Position numbers and translations under genes: made by a program. A DNA stretch of 64,000 nucleotides from Rhizobiales bacterium UBA1912 (GTDB lineage Bacteria; Pseudomonadota; Alphaproteobacteria; Rhizobiales; Devosiaceae): assembly GCA_002337455.1 (NCBI GenBank), contig DDGC01000028.1, forward strand, positions 62,001 through 126,000, given 5' to 3'. Of the stretch, positions 55,284 through 63,233 are shown piece by piece. The notes under the pieces were generated by a model. That model was not told the origin of the DNA. It ran no database searches and saw nothing but the letters and a program-made list of their open reading frames with translations. Position 1 is the stretch's first letter. Each line of letters begins with the position of its first letter.

Positions 55284-56044
55284 GTCGCGTCCGGAACAAA
55301 GGCGCCGGGCGGGATGTGTCCGCCGACATAGGCGTGGTGCAGGGCATCGAGCTGCACCCAAAGCACATTTGTCTTGAAAATCAGGGCGTTGCAGACCAGC
55401 CGTCGCTCCTCGGGAGTGCGGGCGTGGGTCTTGACGTAATCGAGCGCGAAATCGGCATCTCGCGTGGCTTGATCGAGCCGACGCGAGAAATAGGTCATCA
55501 CATCGGGCGAGATGAAATCGTAGTGCTCGAGCATTCCAGCGATGCGCTCCTGATGGAGATTGGGCGCGAACAATTCGGTGAGTGAGGAGGCTATGGCTTC
55601 GAGCGGAGAACGGTCGCGCACGAAATGAACATAGGCTTCCACCGCAAAGCGCGTGGCGGGCAGAATGCCTTCGGTCGATTCAACATAATCGGGATCGAGC
55701 CCCAGGCCGGTCGTGAGCTTGAGCCAGCGCTCGATGCCACCTTCGCTGCCAATGTCGCCATCATGGTCCGATATCCGGTGGCGCCATTCGATGCGCGTTG
55801 CCCGGTCGCGGAAGCGGGAAATAACCACGGCATCCTTTAATGGAATGGTGCTCTGGTAGAAATAGCGGTTGAGCGCCCAGGCCTGGACCTGCCCCTTGTT
55901 GAGCTTGCCGCCATGCAGCAGCCCGTGGAAGGGGTGCAGATTGTGGTAGCGCGTCGCGCCGATGTGGCGAAGCTGGGCTTCCAGCGCTTCTGGGGAATCC
56001 AGCTCAAGGTCGGGGGCGACCGAAAGTGCGGTTATCTGGTTCAT
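55280..56044 (-). CDS. pqqC: PqqC, pyrroloquinoline-quinone synthase
   Basis: This cofactor-less oxidase does the final ring closure and eight-electron oxidation to PQQ. The 254 residues show the TENA-like helical bundle, with YHNLHPFHGLLHGGKLNKGQVQAWALNRYFYQ and RISDHDGDIGSEGGIERW, which hold the active-site His/Arg/Glu residues. It overlaps pqqB and pqqD by 4 bp each. Confidence 0.95.
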   Translation of the reverse strand: MNQITALSVAPDLELDSPEALEAQLRHIGATRYHNLHPFHGLLHGGKLNKGQVQAWALNRYFYQSTIPLKDAVVISRFRDRATRIEWRHRISDHDGDIGSEGGIERWLKLTTGLGLDPDYVESTEGILPATRFAVEAYVHFVRDRSPLEAIASSLTELFAPNLHQERIAGMLEHYDFISPDVMTYFSRRLDQATRDADFALDYVKTHARTPEERRLVCNALIFKTNVLWVQLDALHHAYVGGHIPPGAFVPDAT

Positions 56045-56949
56045 ATGCTGATCTCCATCCCTTCGGCGGGTATGGACCACCCGGCCGCCTCCAGCGTTTT
56101 CCGCTCGTTCGCGTCCGGGCGCAGCGCCGGATTGGAATTGTTGATGTGCAGGAAAAATTTCTTGCCTATTGGCGTATCGGCGAGCGCCGGTATCACGTCG
56201 CTCATCGCAATGTGGCCCATGCGCTGGCCGGTCTTTGCACTGAGGCCCTGCGCAACCATCTCGTCGTCGCGCCACAGCGTGCCGTCGAAAAACACCGCGT
56301 CGGCGCCCTCGATCAGGCTCATAAGCTCATCGGTGATCGCGGCACAGGCCGCGAGAAACACCATGCGTGATCCTGTCGACTGATCGGTGAGAACAAGACC
56401 CAGCGTGTCGCCTTCGGCATTTTCATCGTGGCCCTCGAGAAACAGCGCGGTTTTGCCCGGCGCCGCGAAGGCAAAAATGGCGAGCCCGGAGGGCGAGCCG
56501 TCTGGCAGCGCCGGAACGAACGTTTCACCGAGCGCAACGGCTCGTCGGTCGACGTTTTCGGGCTTCAATGCATTGAAAATCGAATTGCTTTTGAGGATCG
56601 AAAGCACGCGATCATGCGCATAAAGCGTGAACGGCGAGCCCTCGCGCAAGGTCAAAAGTCCGGTGATGGCGTCGATCTCGCCATTGGTCAGGATCACCCC
56701 GGCGATGGGCGAATGGCGCTTCAATCCGGCCTTGGGCCAAAGGGCTGGCGTATTGGCAATCTGCTGGCGCAGATCGGGCGAAGCGTTGATGAGGAACCAG
56801 TGCTCGCCATCGGCACTGACGGCGACCGACGCCTGATTGCCGCCGATGTCGAGCGCGCCCGAGCGCGCATCGCGGCAGTTGTCGCAGCCACAGTTCCATT
56901 GCGGAACGCCGCCGCCTGCCGCGGTGCCGAGTATGAGGATTCTAGTCAT
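56041..56949 (-). CDS. pqqB: PqqB, metallo-beta-lactamase-fold protein of PQQ biosynthesis
   Basis: This is a 302-residue protein of the PqqB family, opening LILGTAAGGGVPQWNCGCDNC and containing the GVILTNGEIDAITGLLTLR metal-site region. PqqB is implicated as the hydroxylase that adds oxygens to the tyrosine-derived moiety. It is first of the four overlapping genes after pqqA, 27 bp from it. Confidence 0.95.
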   Translation of the reverse strand: MTRILILGTAAGGGVPQWNCGCDNCRDARSGALDIGGNQASVAVSADGEHWFLINASPDLRQQIANTPALWPKAGLKRHSPIAGVILTNGEIDAITGLLTLREGSPFTLYAHDRVLSILKSNSIFNALKPENVDRRAVALGETFVPALPDGSPSGLAIFAFAAPGKTALFLEGHDENAEGDTLGLVLTDQSTGSRMVFLAACAAITDELMSLIEGADAVFFDGTLWRDDEMVAQGLSAKTGQRMGHIAMSDVIPALADTPIGKKFFLHINNSNPALRPDANERKTLEAAGWSIPAEGMEISI

Positions 56950-56976
56950 AGCGGGAGACCGCGGCAGGCAAATCGA

Positions 56977-57057
56977 TTACTTGCGCTTTGCGCAAGCGTA
57001 CATGTTGATTTCCATGCTGACAGGAATTTCAGTGAGCTTGGGCTTGTTCCAGGCCAT
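56977..57057 (-). CDS. pqqA: PqqA precursor peptide (26 residues)
   Basis: The tiny gene encodes the PQQ precursor. It reads MAWNKPKLTEIPVSMEIN then MYACAKRK. Glu16 and Tyr20, the two residues fused into PQQ, are in the canonical E-x3-Y spacing. GAGGAGA lies six bases before the ATG. It leads the pqqABCDE operon; a promoter must lie in the 103-bp gap to the LysR gene, but no sharp element is seen. Confidence 0.96.
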   Translation of the reverse strand: MAWNKPKLTEIPVSMEINMYACAKRK

Positions 57058-57160
57058 AGCGTTTCTCCTCGCTTGAACACGGCGTCATTGCCGTATCGTT
57101 CATGCTGCGAAGAGAGCGGGTGTTGCGCAATCTATGGAGCCCATAGCTGGGTGATTATGG

Positions 57161-58165
57161 CTAGAACTGCGCCTGCGGTCCGCCGTCGAGAAACGGCGGA
57201 ATGGGCAAAACCTCCGGCAGGGCGATGGTTTGAGCGGTATCCTTGAGCGTGTCGAGGAACGTCCGATAGGGTTCGATGTGTTGGTACTGCGAGGGGATGA
57301 GCGCCATGATGTGCCGCGGCACGGCGTTGACGGCATACAGCCGGATGCCCTTGAGGGTTTCGGCTCCATGGAGCAGCGACAGGGCCGGAACAAGGCAGAC
57401 CCCCGTGCCGGCCCTCACCAGTTCGGTTGCGATCTCGAAACTGCGGCACTGGGCGACAATGGTGTGGCCGGGGAACAGGCGTTCGTACCAGTTCTGGACA
57501 CGTTTGGTGTGCTGGGAACCGAACGCGAACTGGATCGACTGGTTAAGAGTGGCCAACTGGTCGGCTGGAAGATCGCGCTCGGGCTTTTCCACTTTGGAGA
57601 GGTCGAGGTGGCCGGGTACGGCCAGCACATGAGAATCGGTGAACAGGGGTATCTGGGCAAAGCCCCCGCCTGATGCGGCAATCGAATTGTCCGCCAGCAA
57701 CCCCACGGCAATCCGGCGGTCATAGAGCAGCTCGAAAATGTCGGACGGTGCCATGTCCTGAATATCGAAATCGATATCGGGAAAAATTTCCTGCAGGCGC
57801 CGCAGCGCCGGTGGCAGCAGAACGCGCAACACCGAAGTGATGCCGGCCAGCCTTATCGTCATGCGGCGGCCGGACGTATATTCCATCAACCCGTCTTCGA
57901 GATCGCGCATACCACGCAGCACGTGTTCGGCCTTGGGCAAGAGGTATAGCCCGGCCTCGGTCAGTTCCATCTCGCCGGGCCGGCGATTGAACAGCCGCGC
58001 ACCGACAAGTGTTTCCAGCCGGGAGAGCTGCTGGGACAGCGAGGGCTGCGCGATGCCGAGCTGCTTGGCCGCTTCGGTCAGCGTCGCTGCATGGGCGACG
58101 GCCGTAAATATCTTGAGCTGATGCAGGGAGATATCGGGGTGGGGGCGCATGGATTGCGTGTTCAT
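57161..58165 (-). CDS. LysR-family transcriptional regulator
   Basis: This is a 334-residue LysR regulator, helix-turn-helix ATLTEAAKQLGIAQPSLSQQLSRLE at about residues 25-50, with a substrate-binding-fold effector domain. It is transcribed toward pqqA from a promoter divergent to nasT, so it could govern either the PQQ genes or the nitrate genes. The palindrome at 58255-58269 in that gap is a candidate site. ATGs at 58165 and 58150 are both possible starts. Confidence 0.88.
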   Translation of the reverse strand: MNTQSMRPHPDISLHQLKIFTAVAHAATLTEAAKQLGIAQPSLSQQLSRLETLVGARLFNRRPGEMELTEAGLYLLPKAEHVLRGMRDLEDGLMEYTSGRRMTIRLAGITSVLRVLLPPALRRLQEIFPDIDFDIQDMAPSDIFELLYDRRIAVGLLADNSIAASGGGFAQIPLFTDSHVLAVPGHLDLSKVEKPERDLPADQLATLNQSIQFAFGSQHTKRVQNWYERLFPGHTIVAQCRSFEIATELVRAGTGVCLVPALSLLHGAETLKGIRLYAVNAVPRHIMALIPSQYQHIEPYRTFLDTLKDTAQTIALPEVLPIPPFLDGGPQAQF

Positions 58166-58254
58166 GTTCGGCAACCGCACTGGCCCGCTGTGGTACTCTG
58201 CGCCAAAGGCAATATGGGTGGCGCGATCGGGCTTACGCTGCCATCCTCGAACGT

Positions 58255-58269
58255 GTCTATGCAATAGAC
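58255..58269. promoter_or_regulatory. LysR-type palindrome in the LysR/nasT gap
   Basis: GTCTAT-GCA-ATAGAC is a perfect 6-bp dyad of LysR-site size, placed between the divergent LysR and nasT genes. It would be the natural autoregulatory site. Confidence 0.5.
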
Positions 58270-58353
58270 GTTATGGTCTCCGACTGCAAATAGGCCCGGC
58301 GAACGCTATCCATGGCGATTGCTCCTGAACGGATTCATCGCCATAACGTCACC

Positions 58354-58941
58354 ATGGTGCCTACGCTTTCCATTCTGGTGGTCGACGACAATCGTATCCG
58401 GGCCTCGATCATCGAGGACGGTTTGCGCGAGGCCGGGCATGGCCCGGTCCATGTCATTACCGAGATCAACGAGGTGGCGAGCCGGATCGGTGAGATCGCA
58501 CCCGATGTGGTCATCATCGATCTCGAAAACCCCAACCGCGACATGCTTGAGCATTTCTTTGCACTCTCGCGCGTCCTGCAACGGCCGATTGCCATGTTCG
58601 TGGACCGGGCGGATCCGGGCTCGATTGAAGCGGCGGTTGATGCGGGGGTTTCCGCCTATGTGGTCGATGGGCTGAAAAAGGAACGGGTCAAGCCTATCCT
58701 CGATATGGCGATTTCGCGTTTCAATGCCTTTTCGCGGCTGAGGAGCGAACTCGCCGCGGCGCGTTCCGAACTCGAGGACCGCAAGACGATCGAGAAAGCC
58801 AAAGGCATATTGATGCGCACCCGGGGGCTGTCCGAGGATGGAGCCTATAGCCTGTTGCGCAAGACGGCCATGAACCAGAACCGCAAGATTGCCGAAATCG
58901 CCCAGAGCCTGATTACGGCGGCGGGATTGCTCGAACCATGA
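58354..58941 (+). CDS. nasT: NasT, ANTAR-domain response-regulator antiterminator
   Basis: This is a 195-residue RNA-binding regulator. The receiver-like domain has acidic D11-D12 and D56 (VVIIDLENP). The C-terminal ANTAR domain (about residues 125-190, with DRKTIEKAKGILMRTRGLSEDGAYSLLRKTAM) binds paired hairpins in leader RNAs to prevent termination. NasS, encoded next, holds it inactive without nitrate. An in-frame ATG at 58312 would add 14 residues; neither start has a good ribosome site, and the shorter matches the family length. Confidence 0.92.
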   Translation: MVPTLSILVVDDNRIRASIIEDGLREAGHGPVHVITEINEVASRIGEIAPDVVIIDLENPNRDMLEHFFALSRVLQRPIAMFVDRADPGSIEAAVDAGVSAYVVDGLKKERVKPILDMAISRFNAFSRLRSELAAARSELEDRKTIEKAKGILMRTRGLSEDGAYSLLRKTAMNQNRKIAEIAQSLITAAGLLEP

Positions 58942-58957
58942 GCAAAGGGACACAAAA

Positions 58958-60190
58958 ATGGGTCTGACACCGATTACCCTGGGCTTTGTCCCGCTGCTCG
59001 ACAGCGCAGTGCTGATTGCCGCCCAGGAACAGGGCTTTGCCGAGACCGAGGGGCTTAAATTCAGCCTCGTGAGGGAAACCTCGTGGGCCAATATCCGCGA
59101 CAGGGTGGCGGTGGGGCATTTCGATGGCGCGCACATGCTGGCGCCCATGCCGCTCAGCGCAAATCTGGGGCTGACCCCGCTGGACGTGCCGCTGGTCGCG
59201 CCCATGGCGCTGGGGCTAGGCGGCAACGCGGTGACGTTATCGCTGCCGCTTTGGCGCGCCATGGAAGCGCAAGGAGCCGGTTCAGGGGTTGATGCCCGGC
59301 AAAGCGGCCTGGCGCTTGCCAAAGTGATTGCCGACCGGCGCAAGAGCGGTCTGCCCCCGTTGCGTTTCGGGGTGGTTCATCCCGAGAGCGGGCACAATTA
59401 CGAACTGCGATATTGGCTGGCGGCGTCCGGCGTCGACACTATGGCCGACATCGAGATCATCGTCGTTCCGCCGTCTTTTCTGCCCGATGCCTTGGGTGCA
59501 GGGCGTGTGGATGGGTATTGCGTGGGCGAGCCGTTCAATTCGGTTGCCGTCGCCCGGGGCTTGGGCCGCATCGTGACCACCAAATCCTCAATTTGGCGCT
59601 CCAGCCCGGAAAAGGTGCTTGGCGTGCGCCGGGAATGGGCCGAGCGGTTTCCCGAGCAGATGGCCGCGGTCATCAGGGCCATTACCCGGGCTGCACGTTG
59701 GTGCGGCGACCCCGCCAATCACGACACCCTCGCCGAAATCCTCGCGCGGGAAGACCGGCTTGGCGTCGCCGCCCCCATCCTCACCCGCGCGCTGTCGGGC
59801 CGGCTCGACCTGGGGGGAAATCAGACCTTCGAAGTTTCGGACTTCTTTATCCCCTTCGAGCGTGCGGCCAACTTCCCCTGGATTTCGCACGCCCTGTGGT
59901 TCTACGCGCAGATGGTGCGCTGGGGGCAGGTGGCCCACAGCGCCGACAACGTCGCCAGGGTCACCTCGACCTACAGGCCCGACATCTACCGCGCCGCGCT
60001 TGCGGGGCAGGGCATTCCGGTGCCCGCCGCCAATGCCAAGGTCGAGGGCGCGCTCACCGAGCCGACGGCGCTCGGCGCAATGGCCGGCACACTGATCCTT
60101 GGGCCGGATGGGTTCTTCGACGGCACCCAGTTCGACCCCGACGCGATCGACAGCTACATCGCCGCGCAGGCGTCCGGCGTCGCGGCCTAG
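58958..60190 (+). CDS. nasS: NasS, nitrate/nitrite-sensing NrtA-like protein
   Basis: This is a 410-residue NrtA/CmpA-family protein without a signal peptide, so it is cytoplasmic. It begins ITLGFVPLLDSAVLIAAQEQGFAE, followed by SWANIRDRVAVGHFDGAHMLAP and [14 protein letters not shown] ligand-binding segments. NasS binds nitrate and then releases NasT. It starts 16 bp after nasT. A hairpin with TTTT follows about 75 bp after its stop. Confidence 0.93.
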   Translation: MGLTPITLGFVPLLDSAVLIAAQEQGFAETEGLKFSLVRETSWANIRDRVAVGHFDGAHMLAPMPLSANLGLTPLDVPLVAPMALGLGGNAVTLSLPLWRAMEAQGAGSGVDARQSGLALAKVIADRRKSGLPPLRFGVVHPESGHNYELRYWLAASGVDTMADIEIIVVPPSFLPDALGAGRVDGYCVGEPFNSVAVARGLGRIVTTKSSIWRSSPEKVLGVRREWAERFPEQMAAVIRAITRAARWCGDPANHDTLAEILAREDRLGVAAPILTRALSGRLDLGGNQTFEVSDFFIPFERAANFPWISHALWFYAQMVRWGQVAHSADNVARVTSTYRPDIYRAALAGQGIPVPAANAKVEGALTEPTALGAMAGTLILGPDGFFDGTQFDPDAIDSYIAAQASGVAA

Positions 60191-60265
60191 AATCGCGCTG
60201 CTGCCGTCTTAATCACCGCAGGCCCGTGCGCAAAATATAAGCAATATGCGCGAGTCTTGTGCGGC

Positions 60266-60295
60266 GGGGCCTCTTCTGGCAGGAGGCGCCCTTTT
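60266..60295 (+). terminator. Probable terminator after nasS
   Basis: GGGGCCTC and GAGGCGCCC form an imperfect stem (bulged) followed by TTTT. Its placement after nasS and before the sigma-54 promoter suits separation of regulatory and transport units. Confidence 0.5.
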
Positions 60296-60332
60296 CCAGC
60301 CGCTTCCCCAGATTGTTGGGATTCAAGCGCTT

Positions 60333-60349
60333 TTTAGGATTCTTCTAAA
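60333..60349. promoter_or_regulatory. Irr-box-like palindrome next to the nrtA promoter
   Basis: TTTAGGA-TTC-TTCTAAA matches the rhizobial iron-control element pattern TTTAGAA-N3-TTCTAAA at 13 of 14 arm positions. It ends immediately before the -24 element of the sigma-54 promoter. Iron control of nitrate uptake would make sense because nitrate reduction needs Fe-S and haem, but this is inferred from one site. Confidence 0.45.
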
Positions 60350-60366
60350 CTGGCACGCTTCCTGCA
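60350..60366 (+). promoter_or_regulatory. Sigma-54 (-24/-12) promoter of nrtA operon
   Basis: CTGGCACG-CTTC-CTGCA matches the consensus TGGCACG-N4-TTGCA with one mismatch and the exact GG-N10-GC spacing. Transcription would start near 60377, giving a roughly 300-nt leader before nrtA. Nitrogen control through NtrC is the usual partner. Confidence 0.8.
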
Positions 60367-60443
60367 AGGGTAACCGCGAATGAGCTCCTCCCAAGACGGC
60401 TCATGACAGACTTGGCGTCCAAGGGCGGGCGCCGCGAAATGGC

Positions 60444-60512
60444 AAAGCCGCCAACTGGTGCATGTGTCCGGGCCGCAAGGTCCGGGGGCGCGCGTCGGTT
60501 GGCGGCTTTTTT
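60444..60512 (+). terminator. Leader attenuator, probable NasT-controlled terminator
   Basis: AAAGCCGCCAAC (60444-60455) pairs with GTTGGCGGCTTT (60498-60509), followed by TTT. Between the arms sits a smaller hairpin with a GNRA loop (CCGGGCC-GCAA-GGTCCGG, 60468-60485). TTGGCG at 60412-60417 could instead pair with CGCCAA at 60449-60454 as an antiterminator. Upstream leader sequence has room for ANTAR hairpins, which I cannot resolve by eye. Confidence 0.78.
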
Positions 60513-60548
60513 GCATTTTCGCGGTTCGCGTATCGGCAGGTGCCAGCG

Positions 60549-60587
60549 TGTCCAGAAAAAGCGGATACCGCTTTTTCGGTTCGGACA
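60549..60587. repeat. Palindromic repeat-like hairpin before nrtA
   Basis: TGTCC-A-GAAAAAGCGG-ATA-CCGCTTTTTC-...-GGACA forms a perfect 10-bp inner stem plus a 5-bp outer stem. Short palindromes with this GTGTCC...AAAAGCGG...CCGCTTTT...GGACA shape recur in Hyphomicrobiales genomes as intergenic repeats. Only one copy is visible here, so the repeat status is inferred. Confidence 0.5.
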
Positions 60588-60677
60588 AGCGAGAAAACAA
60601 GGACTTGAGGCGCTGCGGTGAATGAAATTCAACGGCGCGCGCTCTGGACAAAAACGGTGCAAACGACGGAGACGACA

Positions 60678-62072
60678 ATGAACTGGACCAAGGGTAGGGC
60701 CAAAATCGCAGCGACAATGTTGCTGGCCGCGTCGGCGCTCGGCGCCGGCACCGCCAATGCCGAAATGCTCGATCTTGAAAAGGACGAGCTCACCTTCGGC
60801 TTTATCAAGCTTACGGACATGGCGCCGCTCGCGATTGCCTATGAGAAGGGTTATTTCTGGGACGAGGGACTTTACGTGACCCTCGAAGCCCAGGCCAACT
60901 GGAAGGTGCTGCTCGACGGCGTAATCACGGGCGAACTCGACGGCGCGCACATGCTCGCCGGCCAGCCGCTCGCCGCTACCATCGGGTATGGTACCGAAGC
61001 TCACATCATCACGCCCTTCTCCATGGATTTGAACGGCAACGGCATCACCGTTTCCAACGCGGTTTGGGAGCTCATGAAGCCGAACCTCGAGATGAACGAA
61101 GACGGCTTCCCCGTTCACCCGATCTCGGCTGAGGCCCTTCAGCCGGTCATCGAGGAATACCGGGCAAGCGGGCGCCCCTTCAACATGGGCATGGTCTTTC
61201 CGGTCTCCACCCACAATTACGAATTGCGCTACTGGCTGGCCGCGGGCGGCATTAACCCCGGTTTTTATGCGGGCGGTGACGACGTCACCGGCCAGATCGA
61301 CGCCGATGCCTATCTTTCGGTCACCCCGCCGCCCCAAATGCCCTCGACGCTCGAAGCAGGCACAATCGATGGCTATGCGGTGGGTGAGCCGTGGAACCAG
61401 GCAGCCGTCTTCAAGGGCATCGGCGTGCCGGTCATTACCGACTACGAGCTTTGGAAGAACAATCCCGAAAAGGTCTTCGGGATTACAGCCGAATTTGCCG
61501 AGCAGTACCCCAACACCACGCTGGCGGTCACCAAGGCGCTGATCCGTGCCGCCCAATGGCTCGACGAAAACGACAACGCCAACCGTCAGGAAGCCGTCGA
61601 AATCCTCTCCGAGCCCCAATATGTCGGCGCGGATGTGGAAGTGATCGCCGCCTCGATGACGGGCACCTTCGAATATGAAGCCGGCGATATTCGCGAAATC
61701 CCAGATTTCAACGTCTTCTACCGCTACTACGCGACGTATCCCTACTATTCGGATGCCATCTGGTACCTCACCCAGATGCGCCGCTGGGGCCAGATCGACG
61801 AAGACAAGCCCGATGACTGGTATGCCGAAGTCGCCGCATCCGTCTATCGCCCGGATATCTACCTCGAAGCTGCGCAGATGCTCGTCGACGAGGGTCTGAT
61901 AAACGAAGCCGATATCCCCTGGGACACTGACGGCTATCGCGAACCGACAGACGAATTCATCGACGCCATTCTCTACGACGGCCGCGAACCCAACGCCTAC
62001 ATCGACAGCCTCGAAATCGGGCTCAAGACCGGCGAGATCGTCGAAGGCAACGAGATCGTCCCGGCAAACTAG
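60678..62072 (+). CDS. nrtA: NrtA-like nitrate/nitrite-binding protein of ABC importer
   Basis: This is a 464-residue periplasmic binding protein of the NrtA/CmpA family. A signal peptide ([19 protein letters not shown]) precedes [40 protein letters not shown] and [16 protein letters not shown], the same ligand segments as NasS. The ATG at 60678 has a GGAG site upstream; an open extension to 60618 is not needed. It is the first gene after the sigma-54/attenuator leader. Confidence 0.92.
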   Translation: MNWTKGRAKIAATMLLAASALGAGTANAEMLDLEKDELTFGFIKLTDMAPLAIAYEKGYFWDEGLYVTLEAQANWKVLLDGVITGELDGAHMLAGQPLAATIGYGTEAHIITPFSMDLNGNGITVSNAVWELMKPNLEMNEDGFPVHPISAEALQPVIEEYRASGRPFNMGMVFPVSTHNYELRYWLAAGGINPGFYAGGDDVTGQIDADAYLSVTPPPQMPSTLEAGTIDGYAVGEPWNQAAVFKGIGVPVITDYELWKNNPEKVFGITAEFAEQYPNTTLAVTKALIRAAQWLDENDNANRQEAVEILSEPQYVGADVEVIAASMTGTFEYEAGDIREIPDFNVFYRYYATYPYYSDAIWYLTQMRRWGQIDEDKPDDWYAEVAASVYRPDIYLEAAQMLVDEGLINEADIPWDTDGYREPTDEFIDAILYDGREPNAYIDSLEIGLKTGEIVEGNEIVPAN

Positions 62073-62090
62073 CAGTTCCTCACAACTCGG

Positions 62091-62114
62091 GCGGCCGGGC
62101 TCTCCCCCGGCCGC
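62091..62114 (+). terminator. Stem-loop between nrtA and nrtB
   Basis: GCGGCCGGG / CCCGGCCGC forms a perfect 9-bp stem with a 6-nt loop and no T run. It probably stabilises the nrtA transcript end, giving more binding protein than permease. Confidence 0.7.
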
Positions 62115-62143
62115 TTGCCAACAACCAGAAGGATGTTTCGATT

Positions 62144-63223
62144 ATGAGCATCGCGAGTGACACTTCCGACAACGTACAGGGCGCGGGCCGCCGCGAGAAA
62201 CTGTTCGCAGTCATCAACCGTGCGTCGGCCTGGCTCGGCGCGCTGGGCTTTGGCTGGCTCACCCCGCTGCTCAAGATCGCCGCGGGCGACGACCCGCGCC
62301 AGCAGATGAGCGAACTGCGCGACACGCTCTTGTTCCCATTGATGGGCATCGCCATCTTCGTCGCCGGCTGGGCCATTCTCGCGCCGCAGGTCCAGACCTC
62401 GCTCGGGGCCATTCCTGGCCCGATCCAGGTGCTCGAACAGGCCGGCGGGCTCTGGGAAGATCACCTCGAGGAACGCGAAAAGGCCGACCAGTTCTATCAG
62501 ATGCAGGCCGAGCGCAACGCCGAGCTCGAAGCCGAAGGTGAAACCGACAGGATCAAGTGGCGCACCTATACCGGCAGCCCGACCTTCATCGACCAGATAT
62601 TCACCTCGTTGAAGACCGTGGGACTGGGCTTTGTGATAGCGACCATCGTTGCCGTCCCGCTCGGCATCGCCTCGGGGCTTTCCAAGCCGTTCAACGGCGC
62701 TTTGAACCCCATTGTACAGCTTTTCAAGCCGGTTTCTCCGCTCGCCTGGTTGCCCATCGTCACCATGGTGGTATCGGCGGTCTATGTGGATGCGTCCGAG
62801 GCGCTGCCCAAGGCGCTGGTCATTTCGGCGGTCACCGTGACGCTATGCTCGCTCTGGCCGACGCTCATCAACACTGCGCTCGGGGTGGCTTCGATCGACA
62901 AGGACCTCGTCAACGTTTCCAAGGTGCTGCGGCTTTCGACCGCCAAGACGGTCACCAAGCTGGTGCTGCCATCGGCTCTGCCGCTGATCTTCACCGGGTT
63001 GCGGCTGTCGCTGGGCGTGGGCTGGATGGTGCTGATCGCCGCCGAAATGCTCGCGCAGAACCCGGGATTGGGCAAGTTCGTCTGGGATGAATTCCAGAAC
63101 GGCTCGTCCTCCTCGCTGGCGCGCATCATGGTGGCCGTCCTGACCATCGGCATCATCGGCTTCCTGCTCGACAGGGTGATGTTCACCTTGCAGACGGCCT
63201 TCACCTTCTCGTCCGAGCGCTAG
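62144..63223 (+). CDS. nrtB: NrtB-like ABC transporter permease
   Basis: This is a 359-residue inner-membrane permease of the nitrate/sulfonate/taurine family. It has a long N-terminal hydrophilic part with a charged helix ([28 protein letters not shown]) between the first and second hydrophobic segments. The EAA motif region is [44 protein letters not shown] precedes the ATG. Confidence 0.92.
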   Translation: MSIASDTSDNVQGAGRREKLFAVINRASAWLGALGFGWLTPLLKIAAGDDPRQQMSELRDTLLFPLMGIAIFVAGWAILAPQVQTSLGAIPGPIQVLEQAGGLWEDHLEEREKADQFYQMQAERNAELEAEGETDRIKWRTYTGSPTFIDQIFTSLKTVGLGFVIATIVAVPLGIASGLSKPFNGALNPIVQLFKPVSPLAWLPIVTMVVSAVYVDASEALPKALVISAVTVTLCSLWPTLINTALGVASIDKDLVNVSKVLRLSTAKTVTKLVLPSALPLIFTGLRLSLGVGWMVLIAAEMLAQNPGLGKFVWDEFQNGSSSSLARIMVAVLTIGIIGFLLDRVMFTLQTAFTFSSER

Positions 63224-63233
63224 GAGGAACCCG

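Larger units (their letters stand above)
60191..60677 (+). other. 487-bp regulatory leader region of the nitrate-uptake operon
   Basis: No gene is supported in this gap. In order it holds a probable terminator for nasS, an Irr-like palindrome, a sigma-54 promoter, a leader with an intrinsic terminator hairpin, and a repeat-like hairpin before the nrtA start. A GCGCA-N14-TGCGC dyad at 60228-60251 could be an activator (NtrC-like) site, but the spacing is not the NtrC consensus. Confidence 0.7.

Noticed and set aside
60228..60251. GCGCA-N14-TGCGC dyad as an NtrC site
   Set aside because: Arms and spacing do not fit the TGCACY-N5-RGTGCA consensus, so I do not annotate it as an NtrC site despite the sigma-54 promoter downstream.
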